64,000 nt of DNA from positions 372,001 to 436,000 of the forward strand of contig NZ_BMCU01000003.1 in NCBI RefSeq assembly GCF_014635345.1, in the 5' to 3' direction. Both the position numbers and the translations under genes were made by a program. The stretch is from Rhodococcoides trifolii. GTDB lineage: Bacteria > Actinomycetota > Actinomycetes > Mycobacteriales > Mycobacteriaceae. The stretch's first letter is position 1; each line of letters begins with the position of its first letter. The notes under the pieces are model-generated. The model saw only the letters and a list, made by a program, of their open reading frames with translations, did not search any database and had not been told where the DNA came from. Shown in pieces: positions 54,315 to 64,000 of this stretch.

Positions 54315-55735
54315 GCGACACGTGCCTGCGACCGACCCAGCGCCGGGCCCTGGGCGCAGAGGGACACGATGGCCCACGGCGCCACAGCAGCATCGTCGAA
54401 GCCGAGCGCCTTCGCCGATTCCAGATCCGGGATCCCGAACCGGACGCCGGTATCGGCCACGTAGAACATGGCATCGCGACGCGCGATGTCCTCTCCGACA
54501 CCAGTGGTCTGCACGAAGTACCCGGATCCCGGTTTCACGAACACCGCGTCCAACGCCGGACCCGGACCGTCTGCTCCTGCAAGATCGACGGCTCGTTCGT
54601 CGTCGTCCAGTGGCAGCGTGCGGCCCGTCGTGATCTCGACGGTTGCGGTGGTGGATGCCTGGTCGCTCTCCACAGGTTGCGCCCGCCAACTGAGGCAGGC
54701 CACCGGTGCTGCGTCCACATCGACGAGCCGGGGAATATTCTCTGGAAAGGTCGTTACAGGCAACGGGTTTCGAGTTTGCGGTGCCGAGTCCAAGGTGTCG
54801 GGAGTGATCGATTCCAAGCCGACACGACCCTGAGAGTCGGCGAACCGAAGCAACTGTGCGGTGGCGGGCGCAATCGGTTGCACACCGTCGACGAGTGCCA
54901 CGTAGTACTGCTCCCGATCGCCCAGGTCAACCGAGGCGACGGACCCCACCGTCAGTCCTCCGAACCGGTACGGGGTGGGCTGACCTGCGCCGGTCACGAC
55001 CGGGGGAACCAAGGGCGGGACCTCGCGCACGGAGTCGAGCAACGCGGCGCTCACCGGCGACGGGACGGCGCCGTCCACACCGAGTGCGCGAGTGACCGCC
55101 GCGTTCGCCATGTCGATACGCGCCCGGACACCGCCGTAGACCAGAAACGTAGTTCCCTCGTACTCCCACAGCAGCGCTCCGTCCGCCCCGAGTGGCACCA
55201 TCTCCCCCCGTGCGTCGACAGGCGAATCCGTCACCAGCACAGCGGTTGTCGCGACAGCGGAAGCGTCCGGATCCACCTTGTCGCAGACCGTCCACGTCGC
55301 TGTCGCCGAACCGGGGTCCACCGCCAGGGAGGTGGGCGACCCGGGAATTCCCACCAAGGGCCCGCGAGCGCGGGTCGCCAGCTCCGATTCCTTCACGGTC
55401 ACCGGATCGTCCGGCTGTCCGGCGATCAATCGCGCCGAGGCCAGAGACATCACCGGGTGTACGACGTCGTTGTCGACGACATACATTGCGCCCGAGTCTT
55501 TTCCGATCACGATGACGGCGTCGCCCATCTTGTCCTGTGGCCGGACGAACGCGAGAGCCGCGGACGCGGCAAGGCCGAGCGCTGCGATCACGGCGCCCAC
55601 CATCAGCGCGCGCGATCGCGACCGCAACGGTTCGTTGATCATGCGACTCTCGCGTCGCACCAGCGCATGTTCGAGTCGCCGGACGAGGAAGCGGTGTCCG
55701 CCCACCTGCCAGCGAGTCGTCGGCGAAGCCCCCAC
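54263..55735 (-). CDS. eccB4: ESX-4 protein EccB
   Basis: A 490-residue protein: short cytosolic start (TTRWQVGGHRFLVRRLEHAL), one helix (ALMVGAVIAALGLAASAALA), then the large outer domain with repeated folds and two cysteines (WTVCDKV, VACLSW). GTG 55735 chosen for GGGGGA before it and match to EccB starts. Divergent from eccE (86-base gap). Confidence 0.93.
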   Translation of the reverse strand: MGASPTTRWQVGGHRFLVRRLEHALVRRESRMINEPLRSRSRALMVGAVIAALGLAASAALAFVRPQDKMGDAVIVIGKDSGAMYVVDNDVVHPVMSLASARLIAGQPDDPVTVKESELATRARGPLVGIPGSPTSLAVDPGSATATWTVCDKVDPDASAVATTAVLVTDSPVDARGEMVPLGADGALLWEYEGTTFLVYGGVRARIDMANAAVTRALGVDGAVPSPVSAALLDSVREVPPLVPPVVTGAGQPTPYRFGGLTVGSVASVDLGDREQYYVALVDGVQPIAPATAQLLRFADSQGRVGLESITPDTLDSAPQTRNPLPVTTFPENIPRLVDVDAAPVACLSWRAQPVESDQASTTATVEITTGRTLPLDDDERAVDLAGADGPGPALDAVFVKPGSGYFVQTTGVGEDIARRDAMFYVADTGVRFGIPDLESAKALGFDDAAVAPWAIVSLCAQGPALGRSQARVAHDGVDPDRDASELGGG

Positions 55736-55821
55736 CCGAGTCCCCCAACCCGTCGCACACGAACCGTGTGGCCACACAGTACAGTCCGCTTCTCGTCAAT
55801 TCTTCGGGGGAGGAATCCGCG

Positions 55822-57432
55822 ATGATGCGTCAGTACTTCGTCGTCTCGAACGTGGTGTCCGCACGCGTGGTGACGGCCGAGCTTGTCGGACTCGTGGTGT
55901 TTCTCCTCGCGGGCGTAGCGGGGATCGACGTCGCATGGAGTGCTGCACTCGGTGCGTCGGTCGCAGTTGCGGTGATGATCCTGTCCCGCCGTGGGATGGC
56001 CGGCCGTCGATTGCCGGCGCGAATGCGGGACAGGTGGGCGCGGGACCGCGGCGACAGATCACGAGTGACGTCTCTGTCGTTCGAACGAAGTCGATCCATC
56101 GGGGTGCGATGGGACGGTCGCCGCCTGAGCGGGACGATGGAAGTGTCTCCGATTGTCAGCGGCACGTCCGTGATCGGGCGGGGAGCATCCGTTCCGGACG
56201 TGCGATTGCCGCTGGACCGATTGCAATCCGCGCTGGCCCATCATGATCTGCGTCCGGTGTCCATCGACATCTCCTCTCACGGTCGGCGTCTCGGTATCGA
56301 CAAGCACGCGGCCGACGTCTACGCCCGGCTGATCGGCCCGCTTCCGGCCGTGGCCGTTCGGTCGACGTTCGTCACCGTCACCGTCGACGTCGCTCGCACT
56401 GCTGACGCGGTGACGCGGCGCGGCGGCGGTTTCGACGGAGCCGCGAAGGCATTCACGGTTGCGCTGGGGCGGGTCGAGCGCGCGCTTTGGGGGACGGGTG
56501 TGCAATCTCGCATCCTCACGGCGTCCGAATTCTCTGCTGTGGCACGGTACTTCGCTGCGGGAGTGCGATCCGGGGGAACGCGGCGCGTCTTCGGCTGGAG
56601 CCTTCGTGGGCGCGAAGTCGACGCCGCGGCTCTGGGGCAACTCTGGGCGACGCCGTGCGCGGCATCCACGGTGACCGTCGCATTGCGGCACTCGGAATAC
56701 GATGGACACGTACGGCTTTCAGCGATGTATACGGTCACCGACGATGTCGAGCCCGACCACCCGCCCCTATCCAAATCGGTCCCACTGCACGCATACTGGA
56801 GGCGCTTGCTGCGATCTCAGGAGCCGAGCCGAACGGGTGCGGACAACGAGTCGACGCCTCTGGACCGAGTGCTCGGGTCGTCCGTGAACGCGCTCGCCCT
56901 GCCGGTGGCCGGCTGTGGCCAGCTGATCGGCTCCGATGCCACCGGCCGAGCAGTCTGTGCGCGGCTCTGGGGCACGGGCACGTCGACCGTTCACGTCCGG
57001 GGCGAGTTGTTCCTCGCGCGGCAACTGGTGTTCAGGGCCGTCGGCGTCGGGGCGACGGTTCTGGTGTCCACGGAACGTCACGTCGAGTGGCGACAACTTG
57101 CCCGTTCGCTTGCGGACCCGCGCAGTCTCACGGTTACCGACCCTTCGGAGCGGCTGTCGGGTATCGCCGCGCAGGGGTTCGATCTCGTGGTGGTCGACGG
57201 GCACTCGTCGAGACCCCCGAGCCCGTCCTCCACGACGATGTACCTCCGCGACACTCCGGACGGGGCCATGCCCGACGCGGCCGACATCACGATCGTGCAG
57301 CCGGGCTGCCGGGGCGAGGACGTCGTGGTGACCAGTCGATCGGGAACCGAGATGCTCACCCTGGTCACCGTCGGACAGGAGACCACGTTCATCGGTCGAC
57401 CCAGACCCCCGGCCGAACTTCAGCGCGGGTAG
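55822..57432 (+). CDS. eccE4: ESX membrane protein EccE
   Basis: A 536-residue protein. Two N-terminal helices (VVTAELVGLVVFLLAGVAGI, AWSAALGASVAVAVMIL) and an EccE cytosolic domain (LPLDRLQSALAHHDLRPVSI; RRVFGWSLRGREVDAAAL). The ATG at 55822 has gggggagg 8 bases upstream. M. tuberculosis ESX-4 lacks eccE, while M. abscessus-type ESX-4 has it, so this system may be full-featured. It overlaps the convergent flavin reductase by 13 bases. Confidence 0.88.
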   Translation: MMRQYFVVSNVVSARVVTAELVGLVVFLLAGVAGIDVAWSAALGASVAVAVMILSRRGMAGRRLPARMRDRWARDRGDRSRVTSLSFERSRSIGVRWDGRRLSGTMEVSPIVSGTSVIGRGASVPDVRLPLDRLQSALAHHDLRPVSIDISSHGRRLGIDKHAADVYARLIGPLPAVAVRSTFVTVTVDVARTADAVTRRGGGFDGAAKAFTVALGRVERALWGTGVQSRILTASEFSAVARYFAAGVRSGGTRRVFGWSLRGREVDAAALGQLWATPCAASTVTVALRHSEYDGHVRLSAMYTVTDDVEPDHPPLSKSVPLHAYWRRLLRSQEPSRTGADNESTPLDRVLGSSVNALALPVAGCGQLIGSDATGRAVCARLWGTGTSTVHVRGELFLARQLVFRAVGVGATVLVSTERHVEWRQLARSLADPRSLTVTDPSERLSGIAAQGFDLVVVDGHSSRPPSPSSTTMYLRDTPDGAMPDAADITIVQPGCRGEDVVVTSRSGTEMLTLVTVGQETTFIGRPRPPAELQRG

Positions 57433-57968
57433 CTCGCTCTCTTGTCCGCCAACGCGGTTGCCCACCAAAGCAATTGATCGAGTAGACGCGCGGCGGCGTC
57501 GATCGCCGCGCCGTCCTCCGTTTGCCCGTTCGCGTCGAAACGCTCCTTCGCCACATGGAAGCTGACCGTCTCGCGAATCGAGACCATGTGCGCCTCCGCC
57601 GCGACCAGACGTAGCTGCTCCACGGCGCGCAGGCCGCCCGACAACCCGCCGTACGAGACGAAGCCGATGGGCTTGGCCTTCCACTCCGGCTTCACGCTGT
57701 CGAACGCCGTCTTCAGCGCCGCCGGATAGCCGTGGTTGTACTCCGGCGTCACCGCCACGAATGCGTCGGCAGCGCCGATGCGGGCCGTGAACGCGTCCTT
57801 CGATTCGGACGCGGAGAAATCGACCGGAAGATCGAAGTCGGCCAGATCGATCACCCCGACGTCGAATTCGCCGTGTGTACGGGCTTTGTCGGTGAACCAG
57901 TCCGAGACGACCGGGCCGAAACGCTTCTGCCGAACACTGCCGATGATGATTTCCAGACGCAAGGACAT
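57420..57968 (-). CDS. NADPH-dependent FMN reductase family protein
   Basis: A 182-residue flavodoxin-like reductase: LEIIIGSVRQKRFGPVVSDW (FMN phosphate loop) and AFVAVTPEYNHGYPAALKTA. It reduces FMN or quinones. Separate from ESX function as far as seen. Confidence 0.9.
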   Translation of the reverse strand: MSLRLEIIIGSVRQKRFGPVVSDWFTDKARTHGEFDVGVIDLADFDLPVDFSASESKDAFTARIGAADAFVAVTPEYNHGYPAALKTAFDSVKPEWKAKPIGFVSYGGLSGGLRAVEQLRLVAAEAHMVSIRETVSFHVAKERFDANGQTEDGAAIDAAARLLDQLLWWATALADKRASYPR

Positions 57969-57977
57969 GCTTCGACA

Positions 57978-58874
57978 CTAACCGCCGCAGCATCCCGTCG
58001 GGCCGCGCGTCTCCCGCGTGGTGACGTTCCGATCGGCCAATTCCGAATCCGCCGGGTAGTCGACGCGAACGAGGCTGAGGCCGTGCGCGGGAGCCACCGT
58101 GACAGAACTCGATCGCGCCCCCGCGGTCAGCAGTTCCGCGCACCACTGTGGGGTCCGGCGTCCCTCCCCCACAGCCAGGACGGCGCCGACGAGCGAGCGC
58201 ACCATCGACCAGCAGAACGCGTCGGCACTCACGTACGCAGTGAGGGCATGGCCGTCCAGCTCCCAGTCGTAACGCTGCAGCTCGCGGACTGTCGTCGCGC
58301 CCTCGCGGCGTTTGCAGAACGCCGCAAAGTCGTTCAGGCCCAACAGCTTCTGCGACGCCTCGCGCATCGCGCCCAAGTCGACCGGCCTCGTCCACGGCAC
58401 CACCTCGCGCGCACGGAGCGGATCCACGCCGTAGGGAGCCGTCGACAAGCGATATTCGTAGTGGCGACGCAGCGCGGAGAAGCGGGCGTCGAAATGCTGG
58501 GGGGCTTCGCTCACCGCGGTAACGCGGACGTCGGGCGGGAGGAAGCGGGCCAGGCGGCGCACCAGGTTGGACACTCGGGTGTCATTGCCGCGCGGGTCGA
58601 CACGCGGCAAGGCGGTGATCGGAACGTCGACGTGCGCCACCTGTCCCGTGGCGTGCACACCGGCGTCGGTGCGCCCGGCTACCGTCAGCTGCAGCGGCAC
58701 TCCGAAGATGGACGACAACCGGTCCTCGATCTCGCCGCAGACGGTGCGCTGGGCGGGTTGACGGGCCCAGCCGGCGAAATCGGTTCCGTCGTAGGCGATA
58801 TCGAGCCGCAAACGGGCGAGCCCGCCACCCCAAGGGGTGACGGGCTCGTCTGCGGATGTGATTCCGTCGATCAC
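57978..58874 (-). CDS. truA: tRNA pseudouridine synthase A (TruA)
   Basis: A 298-residue enzyme that makes pseudouridine 38-40 in the anticodon stem. Catalytic Asp in [17 protein letters not shown] 58874 chosen; 4 bases after rplQ. Last gene of the ribosomal block. Confidence 0.95.
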   Translation of the reverse strand: MIDGITSADEPVTPWGGGLARLRLDIAYDGTDFAGWARQPAQRTVCGEIEDRLSSIFGVPLQLTVAGRTDAGVHATGQVAHVDVPITALPRVDPRGNDTRVSNLVRRLARFLPPDVRVTAVSEAPQHFDARFSALRRHYEYRLSTAPYGVDPLRAREVVPWTRPVDLGAMREASQKLLGLNDFAAFCKRREGATTVRELQRYDWELDGHALTAYVSADAFCWSMVRSLVGAVLAVGEGRRTPQWCAELLTAGARSSSVTVAPAHGLSLVRVDYPADSELADRNVTTRETRGPTGCCGG

Positions 58875-58878
58875 CTGA

Positions 58879-59652
58879 TCAGGCGTCGTCGTTCTTCTGC
58901 TGCGACTTCGGCAGCTGGTAGCCAGCGGCCTCGGCGTCGGCTTCGGTGGCGAACCAGATCTCGGGCACCGTCGTGTCGTAGAAACGGGTTCCGGGCGTGT
59001 GGTACAGCATCGAATCGGCGTTGCCCTTGATGGGGAAGCCTTCCGGCTGGCTGCCATCGTCGAGAACGGCGTGGCTGCCTGCTGCGGACGTGTCCGCAGT
59101 CGACTCGGCCTCGTCGGCGTTGGACGCGTGTGCGTCCGACTCTTCGATGTTCTCGATGACGTTGTCCGCGTTGGCAACCTCGGCGTCGGTCGCGTCGGCC
59201 TCGACGGCCTCCACGACGTTCTCCGCGGGTGCTGCTGCGGGCGCAGCCTGCGAGGACTGCACGCGACGCGCACGATCGGCCTCGTTGGACACCGTCTGCT
59301 CCTGAACGAGCTCGATGATGGCCTGCGGGGCGTTGTCGCCCTTACGCGGGATCGTCTTGATGATCCGCGTGTAGCCGCCCGGACGATCCGCGAACTGCGG
59401 TCCGATCTCGGCGAACAGCGTGTGGACGACATCCTTGTTGCGGATGTCCTTCATGACCTCACGACGGTGAGCCAGCGTGCCGGCCTTCGCATGCGTGATG
59501 ATCTTCTCGGCGTACGGGCGGAGGCGCTTGGCCTTCGATTCCGTGGTGGTGATGCGGCCGTGCTCGAAGAGCGCCGTCGCCAGGTTGGCGAGAATCGCCT
59601 TCTGGTGCGACGCCGATCCGCCGAGACGGCGACCCTTGGTGGGCTTGGGCAT
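58879..59652 (-). CDS. rplQ: 50S ribosomal protein L17 with long acidic tail
   Basis: A 257-residue L17. The core ([20 protein letters not shown], to about 120) is normal; 130 extra residues rich in Ala, Glu, Asp follow and end [12 protein letters not shown]. This is longer than most actinobacterial L17 proteins. The tail may be disordered and surface-exposed. Confidence 0.95.
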   Translation of the reverse strand: MPKPTKGRRLGGSASHQKAILANLATALFEHGRITTTESKAKRLRPYAEKIITHAKAGTLAHRREVMKDIRNKDVVHTLFAEIGPQFADRPGGYTRIIKTIPRKGDNAPQAIIELVQEQTVSNEADRARRVQSSQAAPAAAPAENVVEAVEADATDAEVANADNVIENIEESDAHASNADEAESTADTSAAGSHAVLDDGSQPEGFPIKGNADSMLYHTPGTRFYDTTVPEIWFATEADAEAAGYQLPKSQQKNDDA

Positions 59653-59696
59653 GATCAATTCTCCTGGTAGGTGCTACCAGGACGTCTTTCGACGTC

Positions 59697-60758
59697 CTAG
59701 AGCTGTTCGGTCTCGGCGTAATCCTGCTCGGCGCTGTCGGCGTCGCCCACGGTGTTGTCCGTGTCGCTCCAAGTACCGGTGGCGGCGTCGTAGCCGGCCA
59801 CGGTGGAGGGATCGAACGTTGCGGGGCTGTCCTTCAGCGAGAGGCCGAGCGAATGCAGCTTGACCTTCACCTCGTCGATGGACTTCTGTCCGAAGTTACG
59901 GATGTCCAGCAGGTCCGATTCGGTGCGGCCGACCAGCTCGCCGACGGTGTGAACACCTTCGCGCTTGAGGCAGTTGTAGGAGCGGACGGTGAGGTCCAAA
60001 TCCTCGATCGGCAGTCCGAAGGAAGCAATGTGATCGGCCTCGGCGGGCGAGGGTCCGATCTCGATGCCTTCTGCTTCGACGTTGAGCTCACGGGCGAGGC
60101 CGAAGAGCTCAACCAGGGTCTTGCCCGCAGATGCGAGCGCGTCCCGCGCAGTGATGGAGTTCTTGGTCTCCACGTCGAGAACGAGCCGATCGAAGTCGGT
60201 GCGCTGTTCGACGCGGGTGGCCTCCACCTTGTAGGTGACCTTGAGCACGGGCGAGTAGATCGAGTCGACCGGGATACGGCCGATCTCGGCGCCGGACGCC
60301 TTGTTCTGAACGGCGGGAACGTAGCCGCGGCCGCGCTCGACGACGAGCTCGATCTCGAGCTTGCCTTTGTCGTTCAGAGTGGCGATGTGCAGATCGGGGT
60401 TGTTCACGGTGACGCCGGCCGGGGGCACGATATCGCCTGCAGTGACAGTGCCGGGGCCCTGCTTGCGGACGTACATGGTGACCGGCTCGTCCTCTTCGGA
60501 GCTCACGACGAGGCCCTTGAGGTTCAGGATGATGTCGGTGACGTCTTCCTTGACTCCAGGGACGGTGGTGAATTCGTGCAGAACGCCGTCGATGCGGATG
60601 CTGGTGACAGCAGCGCCGGGGATCGACGAAAGCAGCGTGCGACGGAGCGAGTTGCCGAGGGTGTACCCGAAGCCAGGCTCGAGAGGCTCGATGACGAACT
60701 TCGAGCGGTCGTCAGCGATGACCTCTTCGGTCAATGTGGGTCGCTGAGAAATGAGCAT
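59697..60758 (-). CDS. rpoA: RNA polymerase alpha subunit
   Basis: A 353-residue alpha subunit. N-terminal dimerisation domain ([20 protein letters not shown]); C-terminal domain ([18 protein letters not shown]) for UP elements and activators. ATG 60758 gives the normal length. Confidence 0.97.
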   Translation of the reverse strand: MLISQRPTLTEEVIADDRSKFVIEPLEPGFGYTLGNSLRRTLLSSIPGAAVTSIRIDGVLHEFTTVPGVKEDVTDIILNLKGLVVSSEEDEPVTMYVRKQGPGTVTAGDIVPPAGVTVNNPDLHIATLNDKGKLEIELVVERGRGYVPAVQNKASGAEIGRIPVDSIYSPVLKVTYKVEATRVEQRTDFDRLVLDVETKNSITARDALASAGKTLVELFGLARELNVEAEGIEIGPSPAEADHIASFGLPIEDLDLTVRSYNCLKREGVHTVGELVGRTESDLLDIRNFGQKSIDEVKVKLHSLGLSLKDSPATFDPSTVAGYDAATGTWSDTDNTVGDADSAEQDYAETEQL

Positions 60759-60810
60759 TGATGTCCTCCTGTAGGAGCGTCCGCTATTTGACGCTCGATG
60801 GGCGGCGAGC

Positions 60811-60860
60811 CGCTCGGGTGTGAAAAAGAGTGTGGGAACACCCTTTTTCACGCCCGAGCG
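60811..60860. promoter_or_regulatory. Long hairpin between rpsD and rpoA
   Basis: A nearly perfect 23-bp stem (60811-60833 with 60838-60860) with a 4-base loop, in the 110-base gap between rpsD and rpoA. It may attenuate or process the mRNA or stabilise it. Confidence 0.65.
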
Positions 60861-60868
60861 CGCAGCGC

Positions 60869-61474
60869 CTACTTCGAGTAGTACTCGACGATCAGCTGTT
60901 CGGTCAGCGCGATGTCGATCTGCGCACGTTCCGGCTCCTGGTGAACCAGGATGCGGAGGCGGTTCGGAACAACCTGCAGCCAACCCGGAATCGGGCGGTC
61001 ACCCTGGGTCTCGCGGGCGATCTGGAACGGTAGCGTCGCCAGCGACTTCTCCTTGACATCGATGATGTCGTACTGCGAAACGCGGTAGGAGGGGATGTCG
61101 ACCTTCTTGTTGTTCACCAAGAAGTGGCCGTGCGAGACGAGCTGACGAGCCTGGCGGCGCGTGCGTGCGAGCCCGGCGCGGTAGACGACGTTGTCGAGGC
61201 GAGTCTCGAGGATGCGGAGCAGGTTCTCACCCGTCTTGCCCTTGAGGCGGTTCGCTTCCTTGTAGTACAGCGAGAACTGCTTCTCCATGACGCCGTAGGT
61301 GAAGCGAGCCTTCTGCTTCTCCTGCAGCTGGAGCAGGTACTCGCTCTCCTTGATGCGTGCGCGGCCGTGCTGGCCCGGCGGGTAGGGACGACGCTCGAAA
61401 GCCTGGTCGCCTCCGACGAGGTCGACGCGAAGTCGACGCGACTTGCGGGTGATGGGTCCGGTATAACGTGCCAT
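60869..61474 (-). CDS. rpsD: 30S ribosomal protein S4
   Basis: A 201-residue S4 ([20 protein letters not shown]; the S4 RNA-binding domain [20 protein letters not shown]). It nucleates 16S assembly and often represses its own operon. Confidence 0.97.
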   Translation of the reverse strand: MARYTGPITRKSRRLRVDLVGGDQAFERRPYPPGQHGRARIKESEYLLQLQEKQKARFTYGVMEKQFSLYYKEANRLKGKTGENLLRILETRLDNVVYRAGLARTRRQARQLVSHGHFLVNNKKVDIPSYRVSQYDIIDVKEKSLATLPFQIARETQGDRPIPGWLQVVPNRLRILVHQEPERAQIDIALTEQLIVEYYSK

Positions 61475-61492
61475 TTTATTTGTTCCTTCCCG

Positions 61493-61906
61493 CTAGACGC
61501 GACGGCGCTTGGGCGGACGGCAGCCGTTGTGGGGCTGGGGGGTGACATCGGAGATGGTGCCGACCTCGAGGCCTGCCGCCTGGAGCGAACGGATCGCGGT
61601 CTCGCGGCCGGAGCCGGGACCCTTCACGAACACGTCGACCTTCTTGACGCCGTGTTCCTGCGCCTTGCGGGCAGCGGACTCGGCGGCGAGCTGTGCGGCG
61701 AACGGAGTCGACTTACGCGAGCCCTTGAAGCCGACATGGCCCGAGGACGCCCAGGAGATGACGTTTCCGGCCGGGTCGGTGATCGACACGATCGTGTTGT
61801 TGAACGTGCTCTTGATGTGGGCGGACCCGTGCGGGACGTTCTTCTTGTCCCTGCGACGCGTCTTCTGCGTCTTCTTGGGTCCGGCGGTGCGTGACTTGGG
61901 GGGCAT
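61493..61906 (-). CDS. rpsK: 30S ribosomal protein S11
   Basis: A 137-residue S11 ([33 protein letters not shown] end). The stop of rpsM and this start share one base (TAATG). Confidence 0.97.
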   Translation of the reverse strand: MPPKSRTAGPKKTQKTRRRDKKNVPHGSAHIKSTFNNTIVSITDPAGNVISWASSGHVGFKGSRKSTPFAAQLAAESAARKAQEHGVKKVDVFVKGPGSGRETAIRSLQAAGLEVGTISDVTPQPHNGCRPPKRRRV

Positions 61907-62280
61907 TACTTCGCCTTCTTCTTGCCGGCAATGGTGCGCTTCGGGCCCTTACGGGTACGCGCATTGGTCTTGGTGCGCTGTCCACGTACGGGCAGACCAC
62001 GACGGTGGCGAAGGCCCTGGTAGCAGCCGATCTCGATCTTGCGACGAATGTCGGCCTGAACCTCGCGGCGCAGGTCGCCCTCGACCTTGAGCGACTCCTC
62101 GATGTACTCGCGGAGCTTCGTCAGGTCTTCGTCCGAGAGGTCCTTGCTGCGCAGATCGGGGTTGACACCCGTGGCGGCGAGGATCTCGTGTGAGCGGGTA
62201 CGGCCGATGCCGTAGATGTAGGTGAGTGCGATCTCCATGCGCTTCTCGCGCGGAAGATCCACACCGGCTAGACGTGCCAT
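61906..62280 (-). CDS. rpsM: 30S ribosomal protein S13
   Basis: A 124-residue S13 ([40 protein letters not shown]). ATG 62280 chosen by family length. Confidence 0.97.
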   Translation of the reverse strand: MARLAGVDLPREKRMEIALTYIYGIGRTRSHEILAATGVNPDLRSKDLSDEDLTKLREYIEESLKVEGDLRREVQADIRRKIEIGCYQGLRHRRGLPVRGQRTKTNARTRKGPKRTIAGKKKAK

Positions 62281-62463
62281 GTGGCGGTTTCCTTTGTTGT
62301 AAGCGGAGGTCTTCTCCCAGTCCGTCCCCACGTGTGATGCTCGGGGCCTCGGCCTCCGCGGCCGGGGGTGTACTGCTCGCGAATGAGCAGCTGGTGCTGA
62401 GAGGTCTTCTTTGTCGCCGGTGCTACCGGTTCATGCCAAGTGGATCGTCGAGAAAAGGGTGAA

Positions 62464-62577
62464 TCAGCCCTGACGCTGCTTGTGACGCAGGTTTTCGCAG
62501 ATCACCATGACCCGGCCGTTACGGCGGATCACTTTGCACTTCTCGCAGATCGGCTTGACGCTGGGCTTGACCTTCAC
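62464..62577 (-). CDS. rpmJ: 50S ribosomal protein L36
   Basis: A 37-residue zinc-type L36 ([31 protein letters not shown]): Cys and His ligands present. GTG 62577. Confidence 0.96.
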   Translation of the reverse strand: MKVKPSVKPICEKCKVIRRNGRVMVICENLRHKQRQG

Positions 62578-62668
62578 GTCTGTCAGATCTCCTGGTCGTG
62601 TGTTCGGGAGAAATGGAACCTTCCGAACATGGTTGATCCCCGACTGATGACCCAGCCGGGGACGGGTG

Positions 62669-62890
62669 TTACTTGTAGCGGTAGACGATGCGTCCGCGTG
62701 ACAGGTCGTAGGGAGACAGCTCGACCACGACGCGATCCTCGGGGAGGATGCGGATGTAGTGCTGCCGCATCTTGCCGCTGATGTGGGCCAGAACCTTGTG
62801 ACCGTTCTCCAGCTCAATGCGAAACATTGCATTGGGCAAGGGCTCGACAACTCGGCCTTCGACCTCGATTGCGCCGTCTTTCTTTGCCAT
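62669..62890 (-). CDS. infA: Translation initiation factor IF-1
   Basis: A 73-residue OB-fold protein ([32 protein letters not shown] end). First gene of this ribosomal block inside the window. Confidence 0.97.
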
Positions 62891-63130
62891 ATCCTCCGCG
62901 ATCCTGGCTTGTCACACCTGATTGACTTCGTACCTCTACCTGCAGGTGCTCGGGCCGACCATCGAGTGGGATGCGCAGAAACGAGCACAAGGACACACAG
63001 ACGACCGGCACGTCAAAACGCACCGACGATCCATGCTACCGGCTTTCGCGGGCCAGTCCAAATAACCCCGGACCGACCTCGGCAGGGCTCGCTGAGACGA
63101 CGATACGACACCCCACCGAGGTTCGCCCGG

Positions 63131-63538
63131 CTATTCGCCGCCGGTCTCCTCACCGCGGTACGTGCCGAGACTCCAGTGCACACCCTCGGGGTCACGGCAC
63201 ACGAAGCCGCTGCCGCCGTAGTCCTCGGTGCGCAGTTCCTGCGTCATCGTCGCGCCCGCCGCGACGGCCCGCTCGTAGATCCCGGTCAGCTCCCCCTCGG
63301 TGTCGATCACCAAGTACACGGACCCCACACCGGCGGGAACCTGAGAGATGGAGCTGTCCTCCCGCACGCTGCCGAGCATCACTCCCCCGCCGCCGGGCCT
63401 GTTCAGTTGGGCGTGGTCGACGCGTTCGCCCTCGCCGTACACGGCCGATTCCTCGAACCCGAGCACGTCGACGAGCCAACGAATGGCTGCTCGTGCGTCG
63501 TCGTAGCGGAGGGCCGGCCATACAAGTGTGTTTGTCAT
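63131..63538 (-). CDS. VOC-superfamily (glyoxalase/bleomycin-resistance-like) protein
   Basis: A 135-residue protein with the VOC fold: YDDARAAIRWLVDVLGFEES; VYLVIDTEGELTGIYERAVA; FVCRDPEGVHWSLGTY at the end. Metal and substrate unknown. Start overlaps the AraC stop (ATGA). Confidence 0.88.
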   Translation of the reverse strand: MTNTLVWPALRYDDARAAIRWLVDVLGFEESAVYGEGERVDHAQLNRPGGGGVMLGSVREDSSISQVPAGVGSVYLVIDTEGELTGIYERAVAAGATMTQELRTEDYGGSGFVCRDPEGVHWSLGTYRGEETGGE

Positions 63539-64000
63539 GCGGACCAGTATTCGGTCGCGAGGTCTGCCGAGTCTTGGACAAATGCGAACTGCTCATTTGC
63601 CCGCCAGACCGACGGGGCGGATCCCGCGAGTTCCCGCCACTCGCGGGCCATGTGCGCCTGGTCGTAGTAACCGCACTGCGCTGCAATGGTGGCGAGAGAA
63701 AGTGGGTGCTCCCGTTTCAGCAGCTGGTGCGACCGGTCGAACCGCGCCACTCTCGCTGCGTCTTTGGGAGTGACGCCGTACTCCGAGAGAAACTTGGTGT
63801 TCAGGTGCCGACGGCTCCACCCGACCGCGTCGGCGACGGACTGCACTCTGGCGTCGGAACCGCCGACGAGCAGATGCCATGCACCGGCCACCCTGTCGTC
63901 CGGGCGCGGGGTATCGGCGTCGAGCCGCCTGATCAGTACCTCGTCCAGAACGTCGAATCGTTCGCGCCAGGACGACACCGACGCGATGCGATGGTCGATC
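63535..64000 (-). CDS. AraC-family transcriptional regulator (partial, cut by window edge)
   Basis: At least 155 residues; the frame is open to the window end. Two helix-turn-helix units: VQSVADAVGWSRRHLNTKFL and LATIAAQCGYYDQAHMAREW. It precedes and likely controls the VOC gene. Confidence 0.88.
   Translation of the reverse strand, partial: IDHRIASVSSWRERFDVLDEVLIRRLDADTPRPDDRVAGAWHLLVGGSDARVQSVADAVGWSRRHLNTKFLSEYGVTPKDAARVARFDRSHQLLKREHPLSLATIAAQCGYYDQAHMAREWRELAGSAPSVWRANEQFAFVQDSADLATEYWSA

Overview
The window is about 65% G+C and carries a gene order well known from Mycobacteriales: sigD/rsdA, whiB3-like, groEL1/groES, tsaD-rimI-tsaB-tsaE, alr, nnr, glmS, glmM, rpsI/rplM, the ESX-4 type VII secretion locus, truA, rplQ, rpoA, rpsD, rpsK, rpsM, rpmJ, infA. 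This matches the M. tuberculosis Rv3412-Rv3462c neighbourhood. Protein details (DUF5319, an Hsp70-like membrane protein beside groES, EccE in the ESX-4 locus, a long L17) suggest Rhodococcus or a close Nocardiaceae relative. The species cannot be read from the sequence alone.

Layout. 0-4.6 kb: DUF5319 protein, SigD with its membrane anti-sigma factor RsdA, a TPR-like protein, a MerR-type regulator and a WhiB regulator. 4.6-8.5 kb: groEL1 and groES with two CIRCE-like operators, and a divergent membrane-anchored Hsp70-like protein. 8.5-14.9 kb: a tightly overlapping operon for tRNA t6A synthesis, alanine racemase and NAD(P)HX repair. 14.9-25.4 kb: cupredoxin lipoprotein, GlmS, GlmM, S9/L13, a three-gene type VII-like cassette with a WXG motif, an LLM oxidoreductase, a DksA-like protein and a MinD/ParA-like ATPase. 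45.3-57.4 kb: ESX-4 (esxU, TIGR03931-type protein, eccC, eccD, mycP, eccB, eccE). 57.4-64 kb: flavin reductase, truA, the rplQ-rpoA-rpsD-rpsK-rpsM-rpmJ-infA block, then a VOC protein and an AraC regulator cut by the window edge.

The main surprise is a lower-G+C element of 19.57 kb (25,678-45,250) that splits esxT, the ESX-4 WXG100 substrate gene. It has a serine integrase next to its right end and a near-complete siphovirus head-tail module, plus a Prim-Pol, an HNH nuclease and a probable DnaA-box origin. Joining the two esxT pieces at a shared GGTC restores an uninterrupted 94-residue WXG protein, and the site itself reads CTTG-GT-CAAG. Lysogeny therefore removes EsxT and excision should restore it. 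The integrase lies downstream of esxU on the same strand with no clear terminator between, so ESX-4 transcription may feed the integrase.

The prophage has no recognisable endolysin, holin or CI-type repressor. It does carry a LexA-like box over a -10 element, a protein with the R-S-ExE pattern of ADP-ribosyltransferases, and two related membrane proteins on the opposite strand from the structural genes. These are the parts most likely to hold undescribed biology.
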